Below are positions 43,781 through 53,615 of a stretch of DNA of 64,000 bases, one piece after another; positions within the stretch are counted from its first letter, which is position 1, and every line of letters starts with the position of its first letter. Position numbers and translations under genes: made by a program. Origin of the DNA: Streptomyces sp. NBC_01260 (lineage in GTDB: Bacteria > Actinomycetota > Actinomycetes > Streptomycetales > Streptomycetaceae). Location of the stretch: the NCBI RefSeq assembly GCF_036226405.1, contig NZ_CP108464.1, positions 1,674,001 to 1,738,000 of the forward strand, written 5' to 3'. The notes under the pieces were generated by a model. The model saw only the letters and a program-made list of their open reading frames with translations. It searched no databases and had not been told where the DNA came from.

Positions 43781-46324
43781 TCATGAGGTGACCCGCGCGG
43801 GCAGGTCGGGGCTGACCGGGACGTGTCCCGAGGCCGCCCTGAGGGTCAGGACCATGGTGAGGCCGCCGCCGGGGGTGTCCTCGGCGTCCAGCGTGCCACC
43901 CATGGACTCCACGAAGCCGCGGGCCACCGCGAGGCCCAGGCCGACCCCGGCGCCGCGCGGGGCGTCGCCGTAGCGCTGGAAGGGTTCGAAGATGCGTTCC
44001 TTGCCGTCGTCGGGGACGCCCCGGCCGCGGTCGGCCACGCGTAGCTCGACGCGGGCGCCCAGCGCGCTGGCGGCCACCGTGACGCGGTCGCCGTCGGGGT
44101 TGTACTTGACCGCGTTCTCGACGATGTTGGCGACGGCCCGCTCCAGCAGCCCGGGGTCGACGGCGACCATCGGGAGCGTTTCGGGGATGTCCAGGTCGAC
44201 GCTGTCCTCGGGCACGCCGCCCAGGGCCATGGGCACGACCTCGTCGAGGTCGATCTCGCGGATCAGCGGGGTGACGGTGCCGGTCTGCAGCCGGGACATG
44301 TCGAGGAGGTTGCCCACCAGGTGGTCGAGGCGGTCGGCGCCGTTCTCGATGCCTTCCAGGAGTTCGGCCTCGTCGTCGTCGGACCAGGCGACGTCATCCG
44401 AGCGCAGGGAGCTGACCGCGGCCTTGATGGCGGCGAGCGGGGTCCGCAGGTCGTGGCTGACGGCGGCCAGCAGCGCGGTCCTGATCCGGTTGCCCTCGGC
44501 GAGCCTGCGGGCCTCCTCGGCCTCGCCGACGAGGCGCTGGCGGTCCAGTACGACGGCGGCCTGGGCGGCGAAGGCGCCGAGCACCCGGCGGTCCTCGGCG
44601 GGCAGCACCCGGCCGGAGAGCGCGAGGGCCATGTGATCGCCGACGGGCATGTCCACATCGGCGTCCTCGGGCCGGGTGACGGGCCCCGGGCCGACGCTCC
44701 CGGCGCACGTCCACGGGTCGACGTCGCTCTGCCGCTCCAGCAGCGCGACGGACTCCATCCCGAAGGTCTCGCGGACCCGGTCCAGGAGCGCGGCCAGGGT
44801 GGTCTCGCCGCGCAGCACGCTGCCGGCCAGGAAGGACAGGATCTCGGACTCGGCGCGCAGCCTGGCGGCCTGGTGGGTGCGGCGGGCCGCCAGGTCGACG
44901 ACGGAGGCGACCGCGACCGCCACCGCGAAGAAGATCACGATGGCGACGAAGTTCTCGGGGTCCTGGACGGTCAGGGTGTGGGTGGGCGGGGTGAACCAGT
45001 AGTTCAGCAGCAGCGAGCCCACGGCGGCCGAGGCGAGGGCGGGCAGCAGCCCGCCGAGCAGGGCGGCGGCGACGGTCATGAAGAGGAACAGCAGGACGTC
45101 GTTGGCGAGCCCCGGACCGTTCTCCAGGCCCTTGAGGAGCAGCGAGAGGAGGACCGGGCCGCCCACACCGACGACCCAGCCCCAGATGATGCGGGCCCGG
45201 CCGAGCCGGGCGCCGCGGGCGATGGGCAGGCCCCTGCCCTTGGCGACCTCGTCGTGGGTGACGATGTGGACGTCGAGGTCGGTGCCGGACTCACGGGCGA
45301 CGGTGGCGCCCACGCCGGGGCCGTAGATGTACTGCCAGGCCTTGCGCCGGCTGGAGCCGAGGACGATCTGGGTGGCGTTGACACCCCGGGCGAATTCGAG
45401 GAGCGCCGAAGGGATGTCGTCGCCGATCACGTGGTGGAAGGTGCCGCCGAGGTCCTCGACGAGGGTGCGCTGGACGGTGAGCTCCTTGGGCGAGGCCGAG
45501 GTCAGTCCGTCGCTGCGGGCGATGTAGACGGCGAGGATCTCGCTGCCGGAGCCCTTGGCAGCCATCCGGGAGGCGCGGCGGATGAGGGTGCGGCCCTCGG
45601 GGCCGCCGGTGAGTCCGACGACTATGCGTTCGCGGGCCTGCCAGGTGGTGCGGATGTTGTGCTCGCCGCGGTACTGCTGGAGGTATTCGTCGACCCGGTC
45701 GGCCACCCAGAGGAGGGCCAGTTCGCGCAGGGCGGTGAGGTTGCCGGGGCGGAAGTAGTTGGAGAGCGAGGCGTCGATCCGGTCCGGCTTGTAGATGTTG
45801 CCGTGAGCCATTCGTCGGCGCAGCGCCTGGGGCGACATATCGACAAGTTCGAGCTGGTCGGCGCGGCGGACCACCTCGTCGGGCACGGTCTCGCGCTGGC
45901 GTACGCCGGTTATCGACTCGACGACGTCCCCGAGGGACTCCAGGTGCTGGATGTTGACGGTGGAGACCACGTCGATGCCGGCCTGGAGGAGCTCCTCGAC
46001 GTCCTGCCAGCGCTTGGCGTTGCGGGAGCCGGGCACATTGGTGTGCGCCAGTTCGTCCACCAGGGCGACGGCCGGGGCACGCTCCAGGACGGCGTCGACG
46101 TCCATCTCGGTGAAGACCGCGGAGCGGTACTCGATCTCGCGGCGCCGGATCTGTTCGAGGCCGTGCAGCATGACCTCGGTGCGCGGGCGGTCGTGGTGCT
46201 CGACGAAGCCGACGACGCAGTCGGTGCCCCGCTCCACGCGGCGGTGCGCCTCGGAGAGCATGGCGTACGTCTTGCCCACGCCGGGTGCCGCACCGAGGTA
46301 GATCCGAAGTTTGCCGCGCGCCAT
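43781..46324 (-). CDS. kdpD: KdpD osmosensitive K+ sensor histidine kinase
   Basis: 847 residues, full family length. The N-terminal KdpD domain has the ATP-binding GAAPGVGKT and downstream FVEHHDRPRTEV. A universal-stress-type domain follows (about 220-360), then four transmembrane segments near 380-480 (DUF4118), a GAF-like region, the H-box AAVSHDLRTPLAA and HATPase motifs (NIVENAVKYNPDG, DRGRGVPDDG). Domain order and key residues are complete. The protein is coupled to kdpE. It is separated from kdpFABC by a terminator and an unrelated ABC ATPase gene, so regulators and transporter are separate units here. Confidence 0.95.
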   Translation of the reverse strand: MARGKLRIYLGAAPGVGKTYAMLSEAHRRVERGTDCVVGFVEHHDRPRTEVMLHGLEQIRRREIEYRSAVFTEMDVDAVLERAPAVALVDELAHTNVPGSRNAKRWQDVEELLQAGIDVVSTVNIQHLESLGDVVESITGVRQRETVPDEVVRRADQLELVDMSPQALRRRMAHGNIYKPDRIDASLSNYFRPGNLTALRELALLWVADRVDEYLQQYRGEHNIRTTWQARERIVVGLTGGPEGRTLIRRASRMAAKGSGSEILAVYIARSDGLTSASPKELTVQRTLVEDLGGTFHHVIGDDIPSALLEFARGVNATQIVLGSSRRKAWQYIYGPGVGATVARESGTDLDVHIVTHDEVAKGRGLPIARGARLGRARIIWGWVVGVGGPVLLSLLLKGLENGPGLANDVLLFLFMTVAAALLGGLLPALASAAVGSLLLNYWFTPPTHTLTVQDPENFVAIVIFFAVAVAVASVVDLAARRTHQAARLRAESEILSFLAGSVLRGETTLAALLDRVRETFGMESVALLERQSDVDPWTCAGSVGPGPVTRPEDADVDMPVGDHMALALSGRVLPAEDRRVLGAFAAQAAVVLDRQRLVGEAEEARRLAEGNRIRTALLAAVSHDLRTPLAAIKAAVSSLRSDDVAWSDDDEAELLEGIENGADRLDHLVGNLLDMSRLQTGTVTPLIREIDLDEVVPMALGGVPEDSVDLDIPETLPMVAVDPGLLERAVANIVENAVKYNPDGDRVTVAASALGARVELRVADRGRGVPDDGKERIFEPFQRYGDAPRGAGVGLGLAVARGFVESMGGTLDAEDTPGGGLTMVLTLRAASGHVPVSPDLPARVTS

Positions 46325-46541
46325 GGCCTCATTGTCTTCCCGAAACCGGCTGCGGCCGATGCGGCAGCCTCTGTCGAAGCTACCCCGTGAATTTCCGGCA
46401 TATCGGGCGGGGGGTGCTGGAGCGGAGCGTATTTACGTAATTCTGATGCCCCGGGCCGGGCCCTATACGGCCAGGGCGGCGCACCCCGGAAGCGGCAAAA
46501 GCTCCCTCGCGCGTGCCCGGCGTACGCCGTGACGGCTCCCG

Positions 46542-47279
46542 CTACACGTGCTCGACGATGTGCCCGTCACTGAGTTCCAGGACCCGGTCGGCGAGGCCGA
46601 GCAGCTGGGCGTCGTGTGTGGCGACGAGCGCGGTGACGCCCTCGCTGTGCACGACCGCGCGCATCAGTTGCATCACCGCGAGGCCGGTCTCCGCGTCGAG
46701 CTGTCCGGTCGGCTCGTCGGCGATCAGCAGCGCGGGCCGGTTGGCCAGCGCGCGGGCGATCGCCACCCGCTGCTGCTGGCCGCCGGAGAGCTCGCCGGGC
46801 CGCTGGGCCGCGTGGTCGGCGAGGCCGACCAGGGAGAGCAGCAGCGACACCCGCTCCTCGCGCTCGCGCGGGTCGGCCTTGCGCAGCCGCATGGGCACGC
46901 CGACGTTCTCCGCCGCGGTCAGGATCGGGATCAGGCCGAACGACTGGAAGATGAAGCCGATCCGGTCGCGGCGCAGTTCCAGCAGTCCGTTCTCGCCGAG
47001 CGCGGAGAGGTCGGTGCCGTCCACGATGATCCGGCCGCTGTCGGGGCTGTCGAGCCCACCGACGAGGTTCAGCAGGGTGGTCTTGCCGGAGCCGGAGCGC
47101 CCCTTGAGTGCGACGAGCTCACCGCGCGGTACCTCGAAGGACACTCCGCGCAGCGCGTGCACGGCCGCGGCGCCGGAGCCGTAGGAGCGGTGCAGGTCCT
47201 CGATCCGGACCATGGGCCTCTCGGCGACTGCCGTGCCGCTCTCCCCGCCGTTGCCCGCCGCGTCGATGCTCTCGGTCAT
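46542..47279 (-). CDS. ABC transporter ATP-binding protein, MacB/LolD (FtsE) type, without a local permease
   Basis: 245 residues. Walker A GRSGSGKTTLL, Q-loop FQSFGLIP, signature LSGGQQQRVAIARA, Walker B LLIADEPTGQLD and the switch His in VATHD are all present. The class pairs with FtsX-like permeases that move lipoproteins, peptides or act as sensors. No permease gene is nearby; it lies alone between kdpD and the kdpC terminator. ATG with ggggag five bases upstream. Confidence 0.9.
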   Translation of the reverse strand: MTESIDAAGNGGESGTAVAERPMVRIEDLHRSYGSGAAAVHALRGVSFEVPRGELVALKGRSGSGKTTLLNLVGGLDSPDSGRIIVDGTDLSALGENGLLELRRDRIGFIFQSFGLIPILTAAENVGVPMRLRKADPREREERVSLLLSLVGLADHAAQRPGELSGGQQQRVAIARALANRPALLIADEPTGQLDAETGLAVMQLMRAVVHSEGVTALVATHDAQLLGLADRVLELSDGHIVEHV

Positions 47280-47344
47280 GTCGCTCCCCGTACGTCCTTG
47301 GTCCTGTCGGCCGCCAGTATGTCCATGAGGCCCGGGTACGGGCA

Positions 47345-47382
47345 ATGCCCGGTACCGGCCGCGGGCGGCCGGTACCGGGCAT
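47345..47382 (-). terminator. Strong hairpin ending the kdpFABC operon
   Basis: Almost perfect 18-base stem (atgcccggtaccggccgc and its complement) ten bases after the kdpC stop. It separates kdpFABC from the ABC ATPase and kdpDE. Confidence 0.85.
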
Positions 47383-47391
47383 CGCGGGCGG

Positions 47392-48069
47392 TCAGCGTCC
47401 CGCGGTTTCGCTCACGAGCTGCCGCAGCGCGATGTTCAGCCGCAGGACGTTGACCCGCGGCTCACCCACGAAACCGAGGATCCGGCCGTCGGTGTGCTGG
47501 TCCACCAGCTTCGCCACCTGCCCCGCGTCCAGGTGATTGCGCTCGGCGACCCGGCGGACCTGGAGCTGTGCGTAGGCCGGGGAGATGTCCGGGTCGAGGC
47601 CGGAGCCCGAGGAGGTGACGGCGTCGGCCGGCACCTGCGCGGGGCGCACGGGGTGGCCGGGGACGGAGTTGTCCTTCACCACCGCGGCCTTGGCGGCCGT
47701 GACCCAGTCGATCAGCTCCTTGTTGTCGCCGGAGCGGTTGGTCGCGCCGGAGACGAGGAGGGAATACTGGGTGTTGACGCTGTTGGTGCCGAGGCCGTTG
47801 GAGGGGCGCGGCTGGAACCACTTGAGATCGGGGTCCGGCGTCTCCTGGCCCTTCTTCTGCGGCAGGTCGTAGCGCTGGCCGATGAGTTCGGAGCCGACGG
47901 CCTTGCCGTTCGCCGTGATCTCGGAGCCGTTGGCCCGGCCGGGCATCAGGCCCTGGGCGATCCCGGTGACGGCGAGCGGGTAGAGGACGCCGCAGACCAG
48001 GGTGAGGACGAGCAGGGCGCGCAGTCCGGCCCACAGGAGCCGGGCGGAGTTTCCTACGGAGCTGTTCAT
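47392..48069 (-). CDS. kdpC: KdpC, potassium-transporting ATPase subunit C
   Basis: 225 residues, slightly longer than the enterobacterial form. A single N-terminal membrane segment (LLVLTLVCGVLYPLAVTGIAQ) precedes an extracytoplasmic domain with SELIGQRYDLP, WFQPRPS and DPDISPAYAQLQVRRVA, the KdpC hallmark. The C-terminus VNVLRLNIAL is typical. It stabilises the KdpA-KdpB complex. Lies seven bases after kdpB. Confidence 0.95.
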   Translation of the reverse strand: MNSSVGNSARLLWAGLRALLVLTLVCGVLYPLAVTGIAQGLMPGRANGSEITANGKAVGSELIGQRYDLPQKKGQETPDPDLKWFQPRPSNGLGTNSVNTQYSLLVSGATNRSGDNKELIDWVTAAKAAVVKDNSVPGHPVRPAQVPADAVTSSGSGLDPDISPAYAQLQVRRVAERNHLDAGQVAKLVDQHTDGRILGFVGEPRVNVLRLNIALRQLVSETAGR

Positions 48070-48075
48070 GGCAGG

Positions 48076-50202
48076 TCAGCCGATTCCGGGGATGAGGGAG
48101 ATGATCAGGTCGATGATCTTGATGCCGATGAAGGGGGCGATCAGGCCGCCGAGTCCGTAGATCCCGAGGTTGCGCCGGAGCATCGAGTCGGCGCCCGCGG
48201 GCCGGTAGCGCACGCCCTTGAGCGCGAGCGGCACCAGCGCGACGATGATCAGCGCGTTGAAGATCACGGCGGACAGGATCGCGGACCGGGGCGAGGACAG
48301 GTCCATGATGTTGAGCCGGTCCAGACCCGGATAGACCACGGCGAACATCGCGGGGATGATCGCGAAGTACTTCGCGACGTCGTTGGCGATGGAGAACGTC
48401 GTCAGCGCACCACGGGTGATCAGGAGCTGTTTGCCGATCTCGACGATCTCGATCAGCTTGGTCGGGTCGGAGTCCAGGTCCACCATGTTCCCGGCCTCCT
48501 TGGCGGCCGAGGTGCCGGTGTTCATGGCCACACCGACGTCGGCCTGGGCGAGCGCAGGCGCGTCGTTCGTCCCGTCGCCGGTCATCGCGACGAGCTTGCC
48601 GCCCGCCTGCTCGCGCTTGATGAGGGCCATCTTGTCCTCGGGCGTGGCCTCGGCGAGGAAGTCGTCGACCCCCGCCTCCTCGGCGATGGCCTTCGCGGTC
48701 AGCGGGTTGTCGCCGGTGATCATGACCGTGCGGATGCCCATCCGGCGCAGTTCGTCGAACCGCTCGCGCATGCCCTCCTTGACGACGTCCTTGAGGTGGA
48801 TGACGCCGAGGACCCGGGCGCCGTCCCCGTCGTCGACCGCGACCGGCAGGGGTGTGCCGCCCTCACGGGAGATCCGGTCGGTGAGTACGGCCACGTCGGG
48901 GTGGACCGTGCCGCCGCGCTCCCGGACCCAGGCGACGACCGAACCGGTGGCCCCCTTGCGGATCCGGCGTCCGCCGACATCCACCCCGGACATCCGGGTC
49001 TGGGCGGTGAAGCCCACCCACTGCGCGCTGGCCAGTTGCCCCTGATGCCGTTCCCGGAGCCCGTACGCCTCCTTCGCAAGGACGACGACGGAGCGGCCCT
49101 CGGGCGTCTCGTCGGCCAGCGAGGAGAGCTGGGCGGCGTCCGCCAGCTCGGCCTCCGTCACACCCGCGACCGGGAGCAGCGCCGCGGCCTGCCGGTTGCC
49201 GAGGGTGATCGTGCCGGTCTTGTCGAGCAGCAGGGTCGACACATCGCCCGCCGCCTCGACGGCACGCCCCGACATGGCGAGCACGTTGCGCTGCACCAGC
49301 CGGTCCATGCCGGCGATGCCGATCGCGGAGAGCAATGCGCCGATGGTGGTCGGGATCAAACAGACCAGCAGCGCGGCCAGCACGATCATGGACTGCTCGC
49401 TGCCCGCGTAGACGGCGAACGGCTGGAGGGTGACCACGGCCAGCAGGAACACGATGGTCAGCGAGGCGAGCAGGATGTTCAGCGCGATCTCGTTGGGCGT
49501 CTTCTGCCGTGCCGCGCCCTCGACAAGGGCGATCATGCGGTCGATGAAGGTCTCGCCGGGCTTGGTGGTGATCTTGATGACGATGCGGTCGGAGAGCACC
49601 TTCGTACCACCGGTCACGGCGCTGCGGTCGCCGCCGGACTCCCGGATGACCGGTGCCGATTCGCCCGTGATCGCGGATTCGTCGACGCTCGCCACTCCCT
49701 CGACGACGTCTCCGTCGCCCGGAATGATGTCCCCGGCCTCGCAGACCACCAGGTCGCCGATGCGCAGATCGGTGCCCGGTACCCGCTCCTCGTCCGTCCC
49801 CGTCAGCCGGCGGGCGACGGTGTCCGTCTTGGCCCTGCGCAGGGTGTCCGCCTGCGCCTTGCCGCGCCCCTCGGCGACCGCCTCCGCCAGGTTGGCGAAG
49901 ACCGTGGTCAGCCAGAGCCAGACCGTGATCGCCCAGCCGAACCAGTCCCCCGGGTCCAGGGCCGCCAGCACGGTGGTGAGCACCGACCCGGTCAGCACCA
50001 CGAACATCACCGGTGACTTGATCATCACCCGGGGATCGAGTTTGCGTATCGCGTCGGGGAACGAGGCGATCAGCATCCGGGGGTCGAACAGACCCGCGCC
50101 GACGCGCCCTTCGGGGCCGTGCCCGGACGGGGTGTCCCGGTGCGGTGCGCCGGCCGGTGTGACTGTGGACATCGCGTCCTCTTGCTTCGTACGGAGGGTC
50201 AT
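48076..50202 (-). CDS. kdpB: KdpB, P-type potassium-transporting ATPase subunit B
   Basis: 708 residues. The actuator motif is ITGES, the phosphorylation site [11 protein letters not shown], and the hinge [21 protein letters not shown]. Membrane helices occur at the N-terminus, around the [14 protein letters not shown] helix and at the C-terminus. KdpB hydrolyses ATP to drive K+ through KdpA. ATG at 50202 overlaps the kdpA stop; a second in-frame ATG at 50172 is possible and would drop ten residues. Confidence 0.95.
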   Translation of the reverse strand: MTLRTKQEDAMSTVTPAGAPHRDTPSGHGPEGRVGAGLFDPRMLIASFPDAIRKLDPRVMIKSPVMFVVLTGSVLTTVLAALDPGDWFGWAITVWLWLTTVFANLAEAVAEGRGKAQADTLRRAKTDTVARRLTGTDEERVPGTDLRIGDLVVCEAGDIIPGDGDVVEGVASVDESAITGESAPVIRESGGDRSAVTGGTKVLSDRIVIKITTKPGETFIDRMIALVEGAARQKTPNEIALNILLASLTIVFLLAVVTLQPFAVYAGSEQSMIVLAALLVCLIPTTIGALLSAIGIAGMDRLVQRNVLAMSGRAVEAAGDVSTLLLDKTGTITLGNRQAAALLPVAGVTEAELADAAQLSSLADETPEGRSVVVLAKEAYGLRERHQGQLASAQWVGFTAQTRMSGVDVGGRRIRKGATGSVVAWVRERGGTVHPDVAVLTDRISREGGTPLPVAVDDGDGARVLGVIHLKDVVKEGMRERFDELRRMGIRTVMITGDNPLTAKAIAEEAGVDDFLAEATPEDKMALIKREQAGGKLVAMTGDGTNDAPALAQADVGVAMNTGTSAAKEAGNMVDLDSDPTKLIEIVEIGKQLLITRGALTTFSIANDVAKYFAIIPAMFAVVYPGLDRLNIMDLSSPRSAILSAVIFNALIIVALVPLALKGVRYRPAGADSMLRRNLGIYGLGGLIAPFIGIKIIDLIISLIPGIG

Positions 50203-51863
50203 GACGCCAGCCCCTCGGCCAGTGGGCCCAGAGCCAGGGCCGGGAAGTAGGTCAGACCGGCGATGATCATGACGGTGGCCACCAGCAGTCCGCTGAAGAG
50301 CGGTTTGTGTGTGCCGAGGGTGCCGACGGTCGCCGGGACGGGCCGCTGCTCGGCGAACGAGCCCGCCAGGGCGAGGACGAACACCATGGGCAGGAACCGG
50401 CCCAGCAGCATCGCCAGTCCGATCGTGGTGTTGAACCACTGGGTGTCCGCGGCCAGTCCGGCGAAGGCCGAACCGTTGTTGTTGGCGCCGGAGGTGTAGG
50501 CGTAGAGGATCTCGGAGAAACCGTGTGCGCCCGTGTTGGTCATCGAGTCGCCCGGGGTGGGCAGGGCCATCGCCGCGCCGGTGAAGCAGAGCACCAGCGC
50601 CGGGGTGATCAGGATGTAGCAGGCCGCGAGCTTGATCTCCCGGGTGCCGATCTTCTTGCCGAGGTACTCGGGTGTGCGGCCGACCATCAGGCCGGCGATG
50701 AACACCGCGATGACCGCCATGATCAGCATCCCGTAGAGACCGGAGCCGGTACCGCCGGGCGCGATCTCGCCGAGTTGCATGCCGAGCATCGTGATGCCGC
50801 CGCCGAAGCCGGTGTACGAGGAGTGGAAGGAGTTCACCGCACCGGTCGAGGTGAGCGTGGTGGCCACCGCGAAGAGGGACGAGCCGCCGACGCCGAAACG
50901 GTTCTCCTTGCCCTCCATGGCCCCGCCCGCGATATCGAACGCGGGCCCGTGGTGGGCGAATTCGGTCCACATCATCAGCGCGGTGAAGCCGAGCCAGATG
51001 ACGCCCATGGTGGCGAGGATCGCGTAGCCCTGCTTGAGCGAGCCGACCATCCGGCCGAAGGTGCGGGTCAGAGCGAACGGGATGACGAGGATCAGGAAGA
51101 TCTCGAAGAGGTTGGAGAGCCCGTTGGGATTCTCGAAGGGGTGGGCCGAGTTGGCGTTGAAGTAGCCGCCACCGTTGGTGCCCAGCTCCTTGATGACCTC
51201 CTGGGAGGCGACCGCGCCGCCGTTCCACTGCTGCGAACCGCCCAGGAACTGGCCGACGGAGTGGATGCCGGAGAAGTTCTGGATCGCCCCGCAGGCGACC
51301 AGCACGAGCGCGCCGATCACCGAGACCGGAAGGAGGATCCGTACGGTGCCGCGCACCAGGTCGGACCAGAAGTTGCCGAGTTCACCGGTACGGGTGGCGG
51401 CGAGGCCCCGTACGAGGGCCACCGCGACGGCGATGCCGACGGCGGCCGAGACGAAGTTCTGCACCGCGAGGCCGCCGGTCTGCACGACGTGGCCCATGGC
51501 CTGTTCGCCGGAGTACGACTGCCAGTTGGTGTTGGCGACGAACGACGCCGCGGTGTTGAACGCCTGGTCGGGGTCGATCGAGGCGAAACCGAGGGAGCCG
51601 GGCAGCGAGCCCTGGAGCCGCTGCAGCAGATACAGGAAAAGGACGCTCACGGCGGAGAAGGCCAGGACACCGCGGAGATAGGCGGGCCAGCGCATCTGCG
51701 TGTTCGGATCGGCGCCGATGGCCTTGTATATCCACTTCTCGGCCCGCAGATGCCGGGGCGAGGTGTACACACGGGCCATGTGGTCGCCGAGCGGGCGGTA
51801 CGCCAGACCCAGCGCCACGACGAGCGCGAGCAGCTGGAGCACAGCTGCGAGGACGGGGCTCAT
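50199..51863 (-). CDS. kdpA: KdpA, potassium-binding channel-like subunit
   Basis: 554 residues with ten or more membrane helices. Selectivity-loop signatures are visible: [33 protein letters not shown] and [15 protein letters not shown], each carrying the conserved Gly/Asn residues that line the K+ filter. Length matches the family. The ATG at 51863 follows the kdpF gene by seven bases and the stop overlaps kdpB. Confidence 0.95.
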   Translation of the reverse strand: MSPVLAAVLQLLALVVALGLAYRPLGDHMARVYTSPRHLRAEKWIYKAIGADPNTQMRWPAYLRGVLAFSAVSVLFLYLLQRLQGSLPGSLGFASIDPDQAFNTAASFVANTNWQSYSGEQAMGHVVQTGGLAVQNFVSAAVGIAVAVALVRGLAATRTGELGNFWSDLVRGTVRILLPVSVIGALVLVACGAIQNFSGIHSVGQFLGGSQQWNGGAVASQEVIKELGTNGGGYFNANSAHPFENPNGLSNLFEIFLILVIPFALTRTFGRMVGSLKQGYAILATMGVIWLGFTALMMWTEFAHHGPAFDIAGGAMEGKENRFGVGGSSLFAVATTLTSTGAVNSFHSSYTGFGGGITMLGMQLGEIAPGGTGSGLYGMLIMAVIAVFIAGLMVGRTPEYLGKKIGTREIKLAACYILITPALVLCFTGAAMALPTPGDSMTNTGAHGFSEILYAYTSGANNNGSAFAGLAADTQWFNTTIGLAMLLGRFLPMVFVLALAGSFAEQRPVPATVGTLGTHKPLFSGLLVATVMIIAGLTYFPALALGPLAEGLAS

Positions 51864-51870
51864 TTCGGGC

Positions 51871-51960
51871 TCAGAACCTCTCCGGGTACAGAAGGGCGAG
51901 GACGAGATAGCCCAGCAGGGCGACGGCCACGACGAGGCCCACCACGTTTTCGGCGGTCAC
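51871..51960 (-). CDS. kdpF: KdpF small membrane subunit
   Basis: 29 residues, one hydrophobic helix ([18 protein letters not shown]) ending YPERF, the normal KdpF pattern. GTG start overlaps the stop of the small gene upstream (GTGA). KdpF binds at the KdpA interface and stabilises the complex. Confidence 0.92.
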   Translation of the reverse strand: MTAENVVGLVVAVALLGYLVLALLYPERF

Positions 51961-52040
51961 AGCTTCGTCACCCCCTTGGCGATGAGTGCCACCAGCGCGA
52001 AGACCGCGATCGTGGTGACGACGAAGGCCATATCGGCCAT
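51957..52040 (-). CDS. 27-residue membrane peptide upstream of kdpF
   Basis: Opens MADMAFVVTTIAVFALVALI and ends in Lys/Gly/Val/Thr/Lys/Leu; one hydrophobic helix with a short basic end. A strong aggag sits seven bases before the ATG and the stop overlaps kdpF by GTGA, so it is very likely translated and is first in the operon. It is a different sequence from KdpF. It may be a second small subunit or a translation-coupling leader; function unknown. Confidence 0.7.
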   Translation of the reverse strand: MADMAFVVTTIAVFALVALIAKGVTKL

Positions 52041-52199
52041 CGGGTGCTCCTGGATGAGGTGCGGATTTCTCGGACCTCATGAGCAAACCTGCCGCAGACA
52101 CCGCTTTGACCTGCGTTGATGGCTTCCATACGGAGATGGGTCGGCCCTTGACGGCGCCTGTACGTGCCCGATACGCGCCTCATACGCCACGGCGACCGG

Positions 52200-52237
52200 T
52201 TCCCGTGCGGCGGGCGGGGCCGCACGGCGCACGGGAA
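52200..52237. promoter_or_regulatory. 10-base inverted repeat upstream of the kdp operon
   Basis: Arms ttcccgtgcg and cgcacgggaa around an 18-base spacer, 160 bases before the first kdp start. Either a second terminator hairpin or an operator. Confidence 0.3.
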
Positions 52238-52244
52238 CGCAGAA

Positions 52245-52286
52245 GCCGGTGGGCCGTACCCCAGGAAAGGGGTACGGCCCACCGGC
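52245..52286 (-). terminator. Terminator of the DUF3710/dut operon
   Basis: A perfect 18-base stem (gccggtgggccgtacccc and its complement) with a 6-base loop, 20 bases after the DUF3710 stop. Confidence 0.9.
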
Positions 52287-52306
52287 CGGTGCTTACGGGT
52301 GCGGGG

Positions 52307-53080
52307 TCAGCGCACCTCGGTGATCTCGGGGCCGCGCTGGAGCTGACCCATGCCGCCGGAGAACTTCGAGCCCTCCTGCTCCTCCTGCTGAACACCCTCG
52401 GGCACCATCTGGGCATCGTTGGGGAGCTTCAGGACGATCGGGTCGCGCGGGGCCATCGGGCCGTCGCCGCGGACCACCACGGTGTCCCGGAAGACCGTCT
52501 CCAGCAGACCGGCGGCCTCCGGCTGCACGGCGCCCTGGCCGGAGATCACACCGCGCAGGAACCAACGCGGGCCGTCGATGCCGACGAAGCGGACCAGCTG
52601 CACGCCGTTCGCCCCGTCGGGAAGCTGTACGGGGACCTGCGCGCGCAGCTCCCAGCCCAGCGGGCCCTCGACCTCGTCGATGATCCCGCCCTGCTGGGTG
52701 ATGCCGGAGGCGATCTCGTCGCGGACCTCGCCCCAGATGCCCTCCTTCTTGGGGGCGGCGAAGGCCTGCAGCTGGATCGCGCTGTCGCGCAGCACGACGG
52801 TGGCGGCGACGATCGCGTCACCGGCGACCTCGACACGCAGCTCCATGCCCTCGACCCCGGGCACGAAGATGCCGCCCAGGTCGACCCGGCCCTCGCCGGG
52901 CTGGGAGACCTCTTCGATGTCCCACGGCCCGTCCGGTCGCGGCGCCGGCGGAAGGTTCATCCGACGCGATCCGCCCTCGGCGGCATCGGCGTCATCGAGC
53001 TCGTCGACGACCTGCTCGGCCTCGCGCGCTTCGTCCGCCGTGTCCTCGGCGGAACCACTGTTCTTGCGACGTCCGAACAC
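52307..53080 (-). CDS. DUF3710 family protein
   Basis: 257 residues. A basic/acidic N-terminus (FGRRKN then a long Glu/Asp stretch) leads into the DUF3710 core with VDLGGIFVPGVEGMELRVEV and WGEVRDEIASGI, and the later VRFVGIDGPRWFLRGVISG. Cytosolic, no known activity. GTG start with ggaagga; the stop of dut lies one base upstream, so the two are co-transcribed, as in mycobacteria (Rv2696c-Rv2697c by recollection). Confidence 0.88.
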   Translation of the reverse strand: MFGRRKNSGSAEDTADEAREAEQVVDELDDADAAEGGSRRMNLPPAPRPDGPWDIEEVSQPGEGRVDLGGIFVPGVEGMELRVEVAGDAIVAATVVLRDSAIQLQAFAAPKKEGIWGEVRDEIASGITQQGGIIDEVEGPLGWELRAQVPVQLPDGANGVQLVRFVGIDGPRWFLRGVISGQGAVQPEAAGLLETVFRDTVVVRGDGPMAPRDPIVLKLPNDAQMVPEGVQQEEQEGSKFSGGMGQLQRGPEITEVR

Positions 53081-53081
53081 G

Positions 53082-53615
53082 TCACTGTCCTTCCCGGTCG
53101 GATTCGACCGAAGCGTAGCTGTTCCCGTCCTGGGGAACCCCGCCCCGGACGCCATCAACATCAACGGCGGCATGACCGCCGGTGGACCCGAAGCCCCCTT
53201 CGGCCCGCGCCGAACCGGGAAGCTCCGACACTTCGTGGAAGCGCACCTTCTCGACCTGTTGCACGACCAGTTGGGCAATCCGGTCGAACCGCTCGAACCG
53301 CACGGACTCGCGCGGGTCGAGATTGATGACGATCACCTTGATCTCTCCACGGTACCCGGCATCAACCGTCCCCGGGGCATTCACCAGTGCGACTCCACAG
53401 CGCGCGGCGATGCCGGACCGGGGGTGCACGAACGCGGCGTACCCGTCGGGCAGTGCGATCGAAACCCCCGTGGGCAGCACGGCCCGCTCGCCGGGTGCCA
53501 GTTCGGCGGCCTCGGTGGTCACCAGATCGGCTCCGGCGTCGCCGGGGTGCCCGTAGGCCGGGATCGGCACGTCCGGGTCGGTCCTGCGGATCAGCACGTC
53601 CACGGGATGGCGCAT
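53082..53615 (-). CDS. dut: Deoxyuridine 5'-triphosphate nucleotidohydrolase (dUTPase)
   Basis: 177 residues. All five trimeric dUTPase motifs can be found: GDAGADL, the PRSGIAARCGV loop, NAPGTVDAGYRGEI, RIAQLVVQ and the C-terminal GGFGSTGG that closes over the substrate. It hydrolyses dUTP to dUMP and keeps uracil out of DNA. A 30-residue extension follows the last motif. The ATG overlaps the stop of the thioesterase gene (ATGA). Confidence 0.95.
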   Translation of the reverse strand: MRHPVDVLIRRTDPDVPIPAYGHPGDAGADLVTTEAAELAPGERAVLPTGVSIALPDGYAAFVHPRSGIAARCGVALVNAPGTVDAGYRGEIKVIVINLDPRESVRFERFDRIAQLVVQQVEKVRFHEVSELPGSARAEGGFGSTGGHAAVDVDGVRGGVPQDGNSYASVESDREGQ

